A stretch of 64,000 nt of DNA from Guyanagaster necrorhizus. Lineage: Eukaryota > Basidiomycota > Agaricomycetes > Agaricales > Physalacriaceae. The stretch is taken from the NCBI RefSeq assembly GCF_019112545.1, contig NW_025064890.1, forward strand, positions 1,307,993 to 1,371,992, written 5' to 3'. This document shows, in pieces, positions 9,629-22,351 of this stretch. Both the position numbers and the translations under genes were made by a program. The first letter of the stretch is position 1. Every line of letters starts with the position of its first letter. The notes under the pieces are model-generated. The model was not told the origin of the DNA and made no database searches. It saw nothing but the letters and a program-made list of their open reading frames with translations.

Positions 9629-12359
9629 CGGTAACACTGATAGGATATGCGAGGCACACAGCAAGAAGGGAGTGGTTCTTGTGACCGGAGACGACTTCTC
9701 AACTCGGTACCAAATCCACAAAAATAGAGAGCGGCAAGCGATCCCGAGGTCTGGGTAACGAACTCAGCTGGTCGGGGAGGGTGATGCCGAGGAACGCTGG
9801 TCGTCGTCGTCGTCGTCCCCAACGCACACGGCACCAAAAGGCGCACCGATAGACGAGACGAGGTGGTGGTTAGGGGAAGAGACGTCGCGTTTCGGAGTTG
9901 GAAAATAAAGTAATCTCGAGTGGCCCCCCTTCTGGTGCGGCTTTATGTAAGCGGCACCTCAGGGAGGAACCTTTCAGGCTAACAGCGGTCCCTCTTTCTT
10001 ACGACTTCCAATAATTTATCGTCCAGAATGCAGACTGACATATTTGGTCACAATTCAAAATTCAGGGTATGTAATTATTGCCTGGGTCAATTGAAAATCT
10101 GACAAGAGGATACCGGCGGACACGTTTATCATGGCAGGGACAGCCGACAGTGGTCACGGTGATGAATGGTTCCAAATACGAAAATAGGCCGAAATACCTT
10201 TCTCCCGAAGACAAGTCTGGGAGACAGACAGACATAGTGCATTCCGTCAGTAAGTATTGACACGGGCGACCCTCCAAAGGGTAGACTGCCAGTGGTCTGA
10301 GATACCAATATCTAGTCAGGAGAAGTTGAAGGTCAAATGGCAGTTGAGATAGTAACGAAAGATACATCTGGACCTGAACCCTCGTGTTACTTAGTCCGTG
10401 ATTGAATCCTCTTCTTGTTGTCGATGGTAGTAAGCGGCATTTGTAGCATGGAATCGGCTCGAGCTCGAACCACCGAGAACGATATACGCCGCCATCGTGT
10501 CGTTGTATCACCAACAGCTAGCAATCAAGATAATCTCTGGATGGTTCCTAGTCACATAAGCTTGAAGCTCCGAGTCGTTATCAAAGGGGAACCTTAATTA
10601 CACAGCTGATCACACGAAATTTCTGATTACCTAGGAGACAACTAGGAGCGCAGGGCGGAACAGAAGGTCACATGGAACGCACCCCGTTATCATGTATCCA
10701 GTCGTCTGGAGTCGATATTATGGATGTTCCCAAGGCAAAACACGAGAACCAGCCGCTTTTGTGACCAACGGAAAAAAAAATCGATGAACACCTGCGCCGC
10801 GTTCACAGCCAAAGGAAAAATACAAAAAACACCGAATCACTACACGGTGGTCGGAGAGATGGTGATTGTACTTTGTAGGTCCACGGGCCGTCGACAACTG
10901 CATTCCATCCATCGGAACTTGTAAATCCTTCACCTGATGAGCGAACAGAAACCGTATCTACTCACGAACATCGGTCTTCAGCGATGAATTACGAGACCTG
11001 ACGGTGATCAATCCGGGTACTACTACAAATGACCAGACATATCAGTACCAGACGGATCCATGTCGGAAAAAAAAGGACACATTAAACATGCGCAATGTTA
11101 TTGCTAGTAGTAAGCGAAAGATATATGCGACTCCGTCCATACCATTGTCCAATATTCGTACCAGGGCCAAAGAATCGCCTCAAACGCGCCCTGACGAGGG
11201 CGCGGCGGTGGCCCAAGCCTCATCATAGCACAAATGTGACAGCTCGAAGACAGAAATGGGAACTTTATCCTCACATCAGCCGGAAAAAAAGAAACCGACC
11301 ATTATGATCAGGAAATGGGTTCTTACTCGCCGGAATGGTTCACCCCAAAACCGGTGACCACTGACGCTGACCTAGCAACGGGGTATACTCTCTACATCCC
11401 CGAAGCCTGAGCCTGCGCAGTGCGTGGAAACCGTGACAAGGTGGGTACCCATCCCGAATGGACTCGTCGCCATTCCGAGGCACAATGACGAAATTATCCT
11501 ATGCTTTCGGGACCGAGAAGTCTTCCTTGCACTAAACTTGAAGGCACTTTGGTACCCCGTCAGCTAGCTATATGAGAGATGTACGACGTGGAACTGACTC
11601 CTGAAACCGGGTCATCTTAAATAATGACATATCCCTCCATGCGTTAGAAGATGCTCTTCGTCACATCGCCCTTTGATGTTTAAAAGACGAGACCGTTTGC
11701 ATTATCCTTGTCTGGAGTTTTCATAAGACTGCCTAGCAGTAGACCCCCCCCAAAATATGACCCAGAAGCGCTCCGAAGCCGCAGATTTTGATTCTCCAGT
11801 TTTCAGAATTCACCGACAGGATAACTAAATCTTCATCAGCTACTTTCTCATTGGAGAAGTCTTATCATGGGACTAGCCCAAGAAATGGTTCTCCACGATA
11901 AAGGCATACTATCCTCAAGTACGACATCGTGCCTGTGGCGACGGACTTCGGACGATAAACACAACCGAGGGGAAATACCCATCCAGCCAAAGTGCGGAGC
12001 TAAAGCGGCAATGCAGCAGCACGAGAATAAAAGAATACCTCGTGCCGCCAGAAACACACCGTACTACTCGGACAACATCTGCCCTTCGAGTCCGTACTTG
12101 CTGGAGCGACGACGTGGTAAGAAGACAAGCCACGATCGGATGACACGGATGATATCGATTTAGCGCTTCGTCAGGGAAAAAAAAAAGATCATCAATCACA
12201 AGCATATATCAAAGTCGTGTAAATAGGAGTGAGTATATCATGCGTATAATGCCATCGTAAAAAAAAACTTGCAAAATGAATCCCATGATTACTGTCCACA
12301 AAGTCAGAAAAGGGTGGGCGGTGACTGGTGGGGAAGAATTAATCTAGTCGGTATAATAA
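9629..12359. other. Gene-poor 2.7-kb intergenic region
   Basis: The first 300 bases upstream of the G-alpha start are its likely promoter and 5' UTR. The rest shows only short open frames in all six frames with no recognisable family, domain or RNA gene. Several poly-A runs occur on the plus strand (near 10,770, 11,064, 11,283, 12,178 and 12,259). CpG is present at normal levels, unlike the region beyond 24.9 kb. It may hold a decayed gene or an unannotated non-coding transcript, but I see nothing that proves either. Confidence 0.4.
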
Positions 12360-14160
12360 TTATGAAGAGAGCTTAGCATCAGCAGAGCCGACTATATGAT
12401 ACTGCGAAGGTTCCCGGAGCTCCTCATTGAGTGCTTTCCTACCTTCTGCCGTTAGTAGCGGTACTCCAGAGTCGATATCCTTATCAAAGTACCGAGGCAC
12501 ATACCTAAACGCAAGGCCTTGAATAAGCGCAAAACAAAATTGTTAAAAAAGAGACGCACCCGATACCCTTCTTCCGCCTCTCGGCAGCCTCCTCTCTCTG
12601 CCTCTGCTCTATAGCCACCTTCTCCTTCGTCGCGTCCGAATACTCCTTATTCTCTAACCTTCTCGTCACGTTATGCCACAGTCGCCTACTCTCATGCGGC
12701 AGCTGTCTTTCCAGCGGCCTCACCTGCTTCGGGATAACCTCCAACTCGCCGATATCAATCAGCGTTGAGTACTCCCCCTCCGAAACCGTCGCCAAATCTG
12801 CTCTCGACGTCGCATTCGATCGAGGGAGGGACATATGAACTGGGGAGGGAGAGGAACTTGCAGAAGAGGTCGTAGTGGGATACGAGCCAGAGCCGACCCG
12901 CCGCCAGCGGATATGCCCCCTCCAAGAGCCGTCAAACACAGCTACAACAAGAGACTGTGGAACGTCCTTGGCCATCTTCCAGCCGTCTACCTTGTCGCCC
13001 TCGTTGACGAGATGTATGATCCCCTCTAACCGGAACCGCGCCTTGCCCAACCACGACTCTTCCTTATACTCGATTATCGCTCGGAACTTGGGCCCGTGCT
13101 TGCCTCCCGTGCAGGTGATAATCGTCGTATCCGCCACCGTGACATAAAAGCTCCCCCGCAACAGCCCATTCACGCTCGCAACAGGGTGCGTAACCTGGTA
13201 CTGCTCGCCCTCCCCATGTCCCCCCCTAATCTTCACGAACATCCCCTTGTTGTAGCTCCCTGGAACAACCTTAACCGTCATCGCCGCGGAGACCTTGGCC
13301 GATATCTGGTCGACGCCCAGAAGCTCCAGCGAACGGTCTGGACAGGATGCATAATACGCTGACACGGGAGGGTGGTGAGAGACTTGTTCTGTAACGTACG
13401 CTATCCGGAGTTTATCTTGCCCGCCAAGACTGAGGCTCGACATGTGGGCGTTGAGTGATGTTGATGGGCTCTTGCTGGTACTGCTCTTGGAACTCCGGCG
13501 GCTCTTGATGCTGGACGTCTCGAGCGAGCCCGTCGTCGGGGGTTCCGTCAGGACGATGGGCGGCCGGTCCGGGTGTCCTGAGCTAACTATGGGGAAGACA
13601 TCCCAGTGGGCCCGGAAGTGTTCCCCCAGTACGGAGTTGTATGGCTTGAATACCCTACCAGACTAGAAAAAGACAGACTGTCAAGGAAACAGCTGATACG
13701 GAAAAGCGCCTTTGATACGCACGACGTATTTAAGATCCTTCGTAAATGTGAAGCGCAAGACGGCCAGCATTCGCTCAAAGGGATCTTCAGAGTCGTTGAT
13801 ACTGCTCCTGGTCAGTGTCGTCGGCAGTATCAAAGAAAATGATGACACTCACGCGGCGAAGAAGTCAGGTCGGTCGAGGTACTGCGACCATTCAAGGTTA
13901 GGGATAGGCTCTAGAAGTGATGCTGGTAATGAAAGGCGCCTACCAACCCAATTGTTATTCTCCTACAATTTTCTATAAAAACCTTGAGAAACTCACATAG
14001 TGGCAATATCCTTGACCCCAAAGCACTTCTTGACTAGTTGGACAATCATCTTGAGCTTGCCCCCCTCACCAGCGTCACCTGTATCTGGCACCGAGACTGC
14101 GGGATCGTCCTCCTCATCGAGTAGCGGCATAGCTGGACGTTTGTTGGATATCGTGGACAT
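12360..14160 (-). CDS. Oxysterol-binding protein (OSBP/ORP family)
   Basis: The model gives 525 residues from five exons: 14160-13997, 13939-13853, 13801-13723, 13662-12560, 12504-12360. It is a lipid-transfer protein that moves sterols or phospholipids, often exchanging them for PI4P between membranes. The family fingerprint EQVSHHPP is at 202-209. Other conserved pieces are 'MRLSLPASLLEPIPNLEWSQ', 'FKPYNSVLGEHF' and the C-terminal 'SRRLWHNVTRRLENKEY' with an Arg/Glu-rich helix and 'LTAEGRKALNEELREPS'. There is no PH or ankyrin domain, so it is a short ORP. A Ser-rich insert of about 40 residues (SIKSRRSSKSSTSKSPST) separates VLGEHF from EQVSHHPP, which is an uncommon place for a long loop. 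All introns are 51-60 bp. Confidence 0.9.
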
Positions 14161-15146
14161 GGTGACGAACGAGGAGGAAGCAAGAAGGAAGGAACGGACG
14201 GACGAACGTGGTAAAGGGGAGAGATCGAATTAGGAAATCGACTTCCCTTTCTTCTTCCCTTTGTACGGCGACTATCCTTATTTTCTATTGTGCGGTGTCG
14301 TCATATGATCCTCTAGCAAGTACTGCCTCGGTATTGCTGTAAGAAAGCACTGCCGAAACCCCAGCAATTGAGTATGAAGTCATAACTAACCTCTCCGGTG
14401 GCAGTGGGCTGCGGAGGCGCATTGCAATTAGTTTTCATAAAGGTAAACAACGTTGGCATTACAATGTGTATTGGTGGGCCCTACTACGTAATTACAACTG
14501 TACAAACCAACGAAGGCTTGTTTCTTAGAGATGGCACAGATTCATTCTTCCCTCGACCTCAGTCCTTCCAAAGTTGGATTTGTTAAAGTACTCACCTTGT
14601 GTACAAAAAGCAAAGTCTCAAGCTGGCTACTAGCTGCTGGCGTCTATCGCGCTTTGGTCCCATCCTATGACATCATCGATATCCTTCTTTTCTCTAATCT
14701 CCATCCAATGACTAGGCTGTTATCAATGATGGTATTATTATAATCCCCCCCTTCTCATGGTACTGAGCATACCATTTCTTGTTAATTGTGGACACTACAT
14801 ATCCAGCGGCTATTAAAATATACAATGGCCATTGCCTATGATTCTCCTTTAAAGTATGTAAAGGTCCCGTCATATTTTTATAAACTCAAACTCCTTCTGA
14901 TCCCGCTATACCAACAGAATATTCTTTCGGCAAAACTACATGCAGTGGCAGATCGCAGTACCAGGGACCTGCAGGGAATCTACGCTTCTCCCCAACATTG
15001 GTTATTACAAGCCGACCCATCGCATACTGCATCCCCTTCCCTTGAACCTCATTATAATTATCGCATACAACGAAAGCATTAACGAATTGAACAGATATTA
15101 AATAACGCCCCAAAAAAGACTGAATCGTTCAACGAGAAGGAGAAGC
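14161..15146. other. Intergenic region
   Basis: About 1 kb between the start of the OSBP gene and the end of the DUF6593 gene, both on the minus strand. It should hold the OSBP promoter and the DUF6593 3' UTR. A C7 run occurs near 14,744. No gene or RNA is recognised. Confidence 0.5.
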
Positions 15147-16059
15147 CTACGACGTCTGAATTTTTTCGAGAATCACCAACGAAGCCACAATCCAGCTCTG
15201 GATCCTAATCCCGCGTTCGGCAATATAAATCGGGTAGGCTTCCTCCTGCATGCACAACAACAAGGGTGAGCCAACCTAACCCACAACGAGACGAAAAAAA
15301 AACCATGGAACCCACATTCATATTCCCATCCCTCCTCGTAAGCCTCGACGTCGTAGCCACCGGATGCTGCGAATCCTTCACATACAGCGTCTTGTACGTC
15401 GTCTCCGGGAACGCAGGATCGTTCCCAACAGAAATCACCTTCCACTTGTATTCCAGCCCGTCTGGACCTACGAATATCCGACTGGTCGACCTGCAGGTCC
15501 GAAGTCAGTGTCTCTCTCCCGAGACGGTCGTGGCGGGCCAACCACGTACATGCGATTGCTTTTTTTCAGAAGATCTTTCACCGCTCCGGATTTGTTACCC
15601 ATAGTCATCGTACTAGAGGAATCACCATGCTGGATAGACTAGACAGACGCACGAATGGAACTCACCTGTTCTTATCAATCGACCTCCCAGACCCAGACCA
15701 CAAAACTCTCGCAATCTCTGTACCTCCCTCGCCGTACCCACCGGTAAGGATCCTCAACAGATTCCCCTCCTCAGTCGTCGAATACGCGACAGACCTATCA
15801 TTCGAGTTCTCGTCCTTATTAATAAACTGGATCTGTATTTTTTTTTTGATATCAGTCACCATGCACCTCCCCCAACTGACTCGTCACTCACCGTGCGCCC
15901 CGTGCCTCCATTACCAATCAACAGCGTATGTCTCCTCCAGAGCCGCTTCACATAGTGGTCCGGGATAATCGTAGAAGAAGTCGAAGAAAGGTCGTACTCT
16001 GACCCGTCCCCGTACTCCCTCGAGCGGATGAGCATCGTACTGTCTGGCGTGAACGGCAT
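15147..16059 (-). CDS. DUF6593 domain protein
   Basis: The model gives 227 residues from five exons: 16059-15892, 15832-15666, 15612-15550, 15490-15304, 15245-15147. DUF6593 proteins are small and largely restricted to Agaricomycetes; no biochemical role is established. Family-like blocks are 'RIFVGPDGLEYKWKV' in the middle, a strand-rich region with 'ARVLWSGSGRSID', and a C terminus 'YPIYIAERGIRIQSWIVASL' that ends with a hydrophobic helix and a short charged tail. The introns are 53-59 bp. The first intron acceptor follows an A-rich tract (near 15,838-15,850). The start ATG at 16059 opens MPFTPDSTMLIRSREY. The frame is open further upstream without a better start. Confidence 0.82.
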
Positions 16060-16653
16060 GATGGGAGGGAACAAGAACAAGATTAGTAGTGCGGGGGATA
16101 GGAGATCTGGGTTGTGATTGCAAAATGGATACAGCCCGGACCGGAGCCTAGGCCGAGAATCGCGCTCAGCTTTTTGGATTTCCAGAGGGTGAGGATTTCC
16201 CCCGGCAAAATGGAACGATGTATCCACCTCTAAATTGGTTTTCCCTGGTACTAGCTCTGATCAGACTGGTCGATCTCGGATGTTAGATTGATCACAAACG
16301 CGCACCTTTCGGAATCCTGTAAGTTTAGCGCACAGAAAAGCAAGGAGGTCACTGAATCGATGTTATGAGTCTCGACGACCATCGTGCTAAATGAAAATGC
16401 GAGAGACTTTATCTTTATGCCAAGAGGAGGTGCACAACGCCGCCTTCCCCGTCGTTTCCCGATTACCTTTTGGACGATGAAATCGATAACAGGCGGAAGT
16501 TTCGCTCGCAGGCGGCCGGTTACCATGCAAGCCGAATTCAGGGTTCGTCGGGAGAAGGAAAATACTACCTCTCACTTCGTTTGTTTAAAACTGAGAGTGG
16601 TTTCCTGTAGGTAAACAATCACTCATGCCATTAAAAGATATTATACCTACTGT
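16060..16653. other. Intergenic region
   Basis: About 600 bp between the DUF6593 start and the end of the CIA1 gene. It likely carries the DUF6593 promoter. Open frames seen on either strand have no recognisable content. Confidence 0.5.
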
Positions 16654-17898
16654 CTACCTGGGAGTAATTCTCCACACCTTACAAACACCATCATCGCCCG
16701 CAGTAGCTAGCATATCCTCGAAACCAGCTCTGGGGCACCAGACAATGGCATTCAGGTCGTATACGTCGTGCGCATATTCCAGTTTTGCAATCATCCTATG
16801 TTCCAAGAGCCCATCGTCCGATTTTTCCTAAAAGACAAATTGTTTAAGCCTCGAACTCGTCCAGCCTTGGAATTTGACTCACAACGAGCTCCCAGACGCG
16901 AATGATGCCGTCGCTACCGGCACTAGCAAGCCTTCCCGCTCCCACTCCCACTCCCTTCCCCTTCCCCCACGATACGGAATACACCGGCCGTTCGTGCCCT
17001 TCCAGGACCAGCACCTGTTTAAACTCAACTTTCCCCGTCCGCTTCCACACCCTCACCGTTTTGTCATCCGACCCCGAGGCGAGGTACTGGCCTTCTGGGG
17101 ACCACGCCAACGCCCAGACTGTCGACTTATGGCCCGTAAGCGTCGTGCAGCAGAACCAATCGTCTTCTGGGTCATCCACGTAGAGCTTGATCGTGTCGTC
17201 GTATGATCCAGAGGCGAGAATCTGCACGAGTGAATGGTCAACCGACATGGGTCCGGTTAGGGATGCAGAACGACCTCTTCGGTGGGATGCCAAGCTACGC
17301 ACTTGACGTCTTGAGAGTGTTCCATGATGACGCCCAGACATTCAAAGTCGGCGTCTGGCTGGACTAGAGGGTAAATATGAGTAGGGTGAAGGAGGTGGCA
17401 TGATAAGTCGGGCACATTTGGGCAGACAACGACGCACCTTCCCAGACCCAAACAGACTTGTCCCGACTACAGCTCGCTAACAGCGTCCCTGTAGAGGAAT
17501 ACCCGACACTTTTACATTCCGTCTCGTGTCCCTCTAACAGGCTCACGCACTCCCACTCGTCCCCGTCCTCCCGCTCCCATATCCCGACATTTGAATCAAA
17601 CGACGCCGTCGCGAGTGTATTGCCTGACGGAGCCCAGGCGATGGCGCGCACGGTCTTTGTGTGCCCCGTTGGTATTGATGTGAGGAATGTGAACTTGTCA
17701 GCGTATCCATACAGCCGAACGGTTTTGTCGCTGGAACATGATGCAAGGATGGGTTTGGTAGGATTCCAAGCAACATGCCAGGCGCGATCTTCGTGACCTG
17801 TCCCCATCAAATCAGCAATGTCTATGCTAGAAAAAAAGAGATGAAAGACCTGGAAGTTCGGCTATCAGAACAATATCGTTGGGCAAATCTGCACTCAT
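16654..17898 (-). CDS. CIA1: Cytosolic Fe-S cluster assembly WD40 protein
   Basis: The model gives 336 residues from five exons: 17898-17850, 17797-17438, 17363-17275, 17221-16883, 16827-16654. CIA1 (CIAO1 in animals) is a seven-bladed propeller of the CIA targeting complex, which delivers Fe-S clusters to cytosolic and nuclear proteins. Blade motifs are clear: HVAWNPTKPILASCSSDKTV, AIAWAPSGNTLATASFD, SVGYSSTGTLLASCSRDKSV, CVAWHPTEE, ILASGSYDDTIKLY, LAWSPEGQYLASGSDDKTV and a last blade 'LNAIVWCPRAGFEDMLATAG' with KVW. The length matches the family (about 340). The last blade lies in its own exon after a GTGAGT donor; reading through would lose it. One blade has a Gly/Val/Lys-rich loop (GKGKGVGVGAG). 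Confidence 0.93.
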
Positions 17899-18424
17899 CT
17901 TGGGTGTTGCAGGGAAAGGTTGCGTTCGGCTTTTCGGATCGTAATGAAAGACGTGACGTCGTCACTTGAAAAACCGACAAATCCCGAAACTATTTGCCGC
18001 GAGACGCATTTTGTTGGGTTTTATTTGGTATTGAACCAAGTTGCCTTACGACGACGACGCGTTTAACGCGCCGAACAACGCAGTGTAGCGGAAAGACCGC
18101 TGAATCCCAGCTTGAACTGCAGGTACACCCATACCTGTTAGTGAGGGCTCAACTTGCGCTTAACCAACGACAAGTTGGATTCAAACAACGTCATATCGTA
18201 TCCTGTCGAATTGTACAAGACAAACGACAAGAATATCTAGCGTACGTATCAGCATCGAGGACGAAATAATTATAATTATAATAGCATAAGTGATGTTCAA
18301 GGTTTGCCGACAGCTCCGCAGATGATCCAGCAGTCCAATATGCCAGCGCTCCTCCACAACTCGGTCCTGTCACTCAACGCTGCTCCTCAACCATAAATCC
18401 CGTCAAAAAAACGCGTCGTTACGA
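17899..18424. other. Intergenic region
   Basis: About 520 bp between the CIA1 start and the end of the small unknown gene, both on the minus strand. It includes a TTATAATTATAATA-type tract near 18,270. No gene is recognised. Confidence 0.4.
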
Positions 18425-18869
18425 TCAGCGCCGCATCCCGCTAACCAGCCCTCTCGCCAGGAACACCACCCCTTGCTCCTCCTCATATCTTTTTGCCGCA
18501 TCATCTATGACCTCCAAAATACGGATATCCGACAGGCGTACAGTCTTGCTCCCCGCAAGACGGAAAATAGAAATGAATTCATGACGAAATAGGCGTAGCG
18601 TTATCGACGCATTTTGGGTATCATTCGTGAAACAGGCATTGGGGGCATTCTGGGGACATGAAAGGTCGCCACAAAGGGAACGACAAGATTCCTCTACGAA
18701 AGCCAACCCGTAAGACGCGCGACTCAATCCTGAGACATCCGAGCCACGTACCGGTCAATTGTACGAGGTAGACCTCGCGGTCACTGCAAAGACGTGCAAA
18801 GGCAAATTTGCCCGATTGTGGCACTGAGGGGAAAGGTATGCATCCGCTTGATACCGTATTGGTGGCCAT
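18425..18869 (-). CDS. Small protein of unknown function (128 aa)
   Basis: Two exons, 18869-18752 and 18693-18425, joined by a 58-bp intron (donor GTACGT, acceptor TTCGTAG) give an open frame of 128 residues. It begins MATNTVSSGCIPFPSVPQSG and ends LARGLVSGMRR. The middle, RLFRHEFISIFRLAGSKTVR, followed by LSDIRILEVIDDAAKRYEEE, looks like a compact alpha/beta fold with a terminal helix. I do not recognise the family. The in-phase intron of local size supports a real gene, but there is no homology evidence. Confidence 0.5.
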
Positions 18870-21100
18870 TAATTAAGAGTTGAGCTTTAGAAAAAATTTG
18901 CCCCCTCAGTTCAAGTACTTGCACGATTGAATGTGAAGGCTTCCCCAGGTAACACAAGGTAAGCAATCCCCGGGTACACTGCCACAGTGCCAGGGCAGTA
19001 GATGGGTGAAAATATTGGACATGTTATGATGAATCCACTCTTATAAGAGAGACATGTGCCTAGACGGTCTAAATGACTCGAGACGAGTTCGGCTTCTGCG
19101 GTCCGGCCTCATGCTAAAAGTCCTCCCGACGAGGCTCGGTCTCGATTCTTCGTCAATTCATAACGTCAAGTCAGAAGACTGTCAGGCTGCCTATGAAGCC
19201 TCTTATTGGTTCCCCAGTTAAACTTCCTTTGAATCTATACCCCTTCTCTTCTCCTTAGCTTGTTGCTTCCGTATCCACACTCCGGTTTCCTTCTCCGATG
19301 ATTCCTCGGCCGATGGTGTGGATTTGACCGAATGTAGGCTCTAGGTTCTCGTACGATGGAAGCAAGTATATGCCGCCATATGATGTTGATAACCGCGGCG
19401 AACAGCACGACCCCTTTCATCTAACAGCAACTATGGTTCTTAGACACATATTAGCTAATCCCACGGTATTACATGATCGCCAAGCAAAAAGTTCACGTAT
19501 CGTCTGCTACAGTTAAGTGTTGCTTACTTCTAGACGTCCCTGAACACGGTGACATACCGAGATTTTCTGGTCAATATAGATCGGGCGGCGTGCGTGGGAA
19601 GCGCATTCTCATCCGCATGTTAGATGTGTGCACCGCATATGAATCTGATCAAGTCGTCGCCCTCCAACCATCCGTCCTAACGGGATCAGAAACTCATATC
19701 ACAGAGAAATATCACAATTCTTCGCTTCTAGCCCGGAACGCTGTCGAAATCACTTGATACTGACCCCCAGGGCAATTCGGACGAGGTGAGTTGGATTCGT
19801 GCTGGACGCGCATCCGAGCAATCTCGAGGGATCTATATATTCGAAGCCAGATGAGATCATTGCCACGAAACAAGATAATATCACGGACCAGATCTTGATG
19901 CTAGACAACCACAACTTCACGCTGCTGCGTCCCTCGTATGTCACTTTGTGCAAGCGAGAACGGGCGCGCGTTTCAGAAGTTCTGGTTACCCTGTTCTTTG
20001 GCATCAGACCTCGAAACTTGCACGACTATTCTTAACATTCATCATTTTTCCTACATTAGCGCATCGGAGACGAAGTCTTTTTTTACACGAACAAGGATTC
20101 TATAGCTTGGGAATGGGCGAGAATGGACGGAGACCCGCTGGCACACCTGTCTAGATAAGGTCCCTTGGTCCACGCATGTTCATCGAGGTCCGCTCGCTTA
20201 TCGAGACTCTGTCAGCCGGTGTTGACATGCCGCCGACACCAAGCACAGAAGTAACTCGACGCGGATTGTGGCATTACAGTGAGCACCCTCCTGTAGAAAT
20301 GCGTTTGTCGGTCTGAATAGGCCATAAGGAGGTACGATATACAGGATGCAAGTCGTGGAGGAAGCCATACATGGTGGCCTATTGCAGCCGGCACCGGCGG
20401 TTTGGCTTGCATGAGGGAAAAGCAAGGCAGGTTGCCTGGGTCGAGAGGGTGCTGTTACCGCTAGTTGACGAAAGAGTCCGGGCCATATCAACTACGTCCG
20501 TAGAGCAGCGCTTCGGTTAACTTTGTATATTCTTCGCCGTTTCGTAATCTCTGAGCACCGCCGGTGAGGAGATCTAACGCAACAGGCGGAGGATAAAATA
20601 CCAAAGCTTGATCAAGGGCAAACAAACATACCTTGTTTTTCTGATTGAGGTATATTCCACCAAGTAGTGTACGATGTCTTCAGACTTCCGAGGAAACACT
20701 TGCTGCGAGCTTCAAAAAAATGGAACCACAGCAGAGAATGATGAACGCGGTGATCATTCTATCAAGGACACATTAGTACACGGGGTAATCATATGTTTGT
20801 GTCGATCTAGAAGATTGAAGCAAATGGGGGATGAAATGAAGAGGATCATGGAGGCAAAGGGGAAAGATGGATCGGCAAATACCGGACGCTGTGCTGTGTT
20901 CAGCTGGAGCCCCCCCGTCTCACTGATTCATAGCGAATCTCTTCTTTGTTTCATCCTGTAACGGATAAATTTACCAGCAAGCTGCGTCCCAATTCCCAGT
21001 CTCATGGCTATTAGCGTACGCAGGGGGTATGACTCGAAACAGTGTTTGCACTGCGGATCCCACGAAAGCGCATCACCGACTCCTCGTCCTGACCGACTTC
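18870..21100. other. Unresolved region with possible exons on the plus strand
   Basis: Three stretches look weakly coding but I could not build a gene. One is about 19,800-20,035 (+) with 'DNITDQILMLDNHNFTLLRP'. The second follows a good acceptor (TTCCTACATTAG) at about 20,048-20,059 and reads RIGDEVFFYTNKDSIAWEW, then ARMDGDPLAHLSR and a stop near 20,154. The third is about 20,176-20,310 (+) with 'MFIEVRSLIETLSAGVDMPP'. On the minus strand 19,420-19,235 encodes a 61-residue frame starting MKGVVLFAAVINIIW. None matches a family I know. It could be one multi-exon gene or a decayed one. Confidence 0.3.
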
Positions 21101-21108
21101 AGGGTCAG

Positions 21109-22241
21109 GATGTCTTCGAGTGCCTTCGCTCAGGGAAATAAACCCTCGATATCGACTCAAGCTCAATTATTCAAGACATCACTATTGACATGCAAAAAGC
21201 CATCTCTGATTTGAACCAGTATCTAAAGCATCTCGACATACTAGCATCTCGTGCTCGCGAGGAACGTGACAAGATTGTGAATAATCTGGCCGCTAAACGG
21301 TCGTTGATGTCTCCTCTTCGACGTCTTAATTGTGACGTACTGCTCATCATACTCTCCTATGCATGCGACGGGGTATCGGACTACAATTTCAGTGAGAAAG
21401 CGCCATGGATATTTCTTCACGCCTGTCATTGGTGGAGACTCGTTGCTTCATCTTCCCCAGCACTTAGGTCAACCGTCAAGCCCCCCCGCCCGCAGTCGGA
21501 GCTGTGTGACCTACCTCCCGTCTCATGACCTCGACATTGTCAGGCTACAGCTTCGTCTGTCCTAGAATGCATCGTTGAAGTTGGTCGTCGTCGATATAGG
21601 ATGGCGATGTTCCTGGCGAAGCCATTATCAGTGAAGTGGTTTCACATTCCAACCGATGGTGTCAAGTTTGGTTCGGGCCACAGGACCTCAATCACGGAAG
21701 TTTTCAGGAGCTTTTCGAAACCTCTCCCAATCGACGCGGCTTTTGATGCTCCCAAACTCACGTCACTGGGTCTTCACTGCAGGGGTCGAGTTTCACCCAG
21801 CATGTTCCCGGCATCGAACCTACGCCAGTTTACAGGTTCCTTCAGCGACGGCCGTGGAATTCTACAACTTTGTTTCCGTGGCGATCCGTCCAGAGGAGCT
21901 TGGAGTGCAGTCCACTGGCGAAAACGACTGGACAGAGTCTTCTGACAAGCCACGGCTCGTCCCCGTAACTTTACGCCACCTCCGTCAGCTCAGTTACCTC
22001 CCTTTCTCAGAGAAATGTGCAAAGTATCTCATAACCCCCGCCCTCCGAATTCCGAGTGTCGTGGATCATGACAGTGTCCCATAAATCGAAGGTGGTCTTT
22101 TCAGCTCGTATTAGTTGTTCTCTTCTGGATGTATGTCTGCAATTTGCAATGGGAGGGATGGACGACCCCCTGCTCACATTCCAAAATGCCTGTAAGCTAA
22201 GTGTTAGAGGATACTTTTTCTATGGTACAGCGTCCAAGTAG
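21109..22241 (+). pseudogene. F-box gene, broken
   Basis: The central frame at 21,190-21,528 has the usual Agaricomycete F-box layout. A coiled lead-in 'LASRAREERDKIVNNLAAKR' is followed by the F-box 'LMSPLRRLNCDVLLIILSYA', then 'KAPWIFLHACHWWRLVASSS'. F-box proteins bind SKP1 and bring substrates to SCF ubiquitin ligases. After 21,528 the reading jumps through at least two frames. At about 21,601-21,870 there is 'FDAPKLTSLGLHCRGR' and at about 21,960-22,060 'VTLRHLRQLSYLPFSEK', both leucine-rich-repeat-like. The frame changes and stops are not explained by introns of local size, so I call it a pseudogene. The 5' end is unsure. Confidence 0.7.
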
Positions 22242-22351
22242 AAGCTGTTTTTGTCTCTGTAGTTTCCAAGTCATGAACGCTGAACAATGGACATTAAAGT
22301 TTGAACAGTCTCCACCCTGACAAAAGTACTAAGGATCAACCAAGGAGTATA

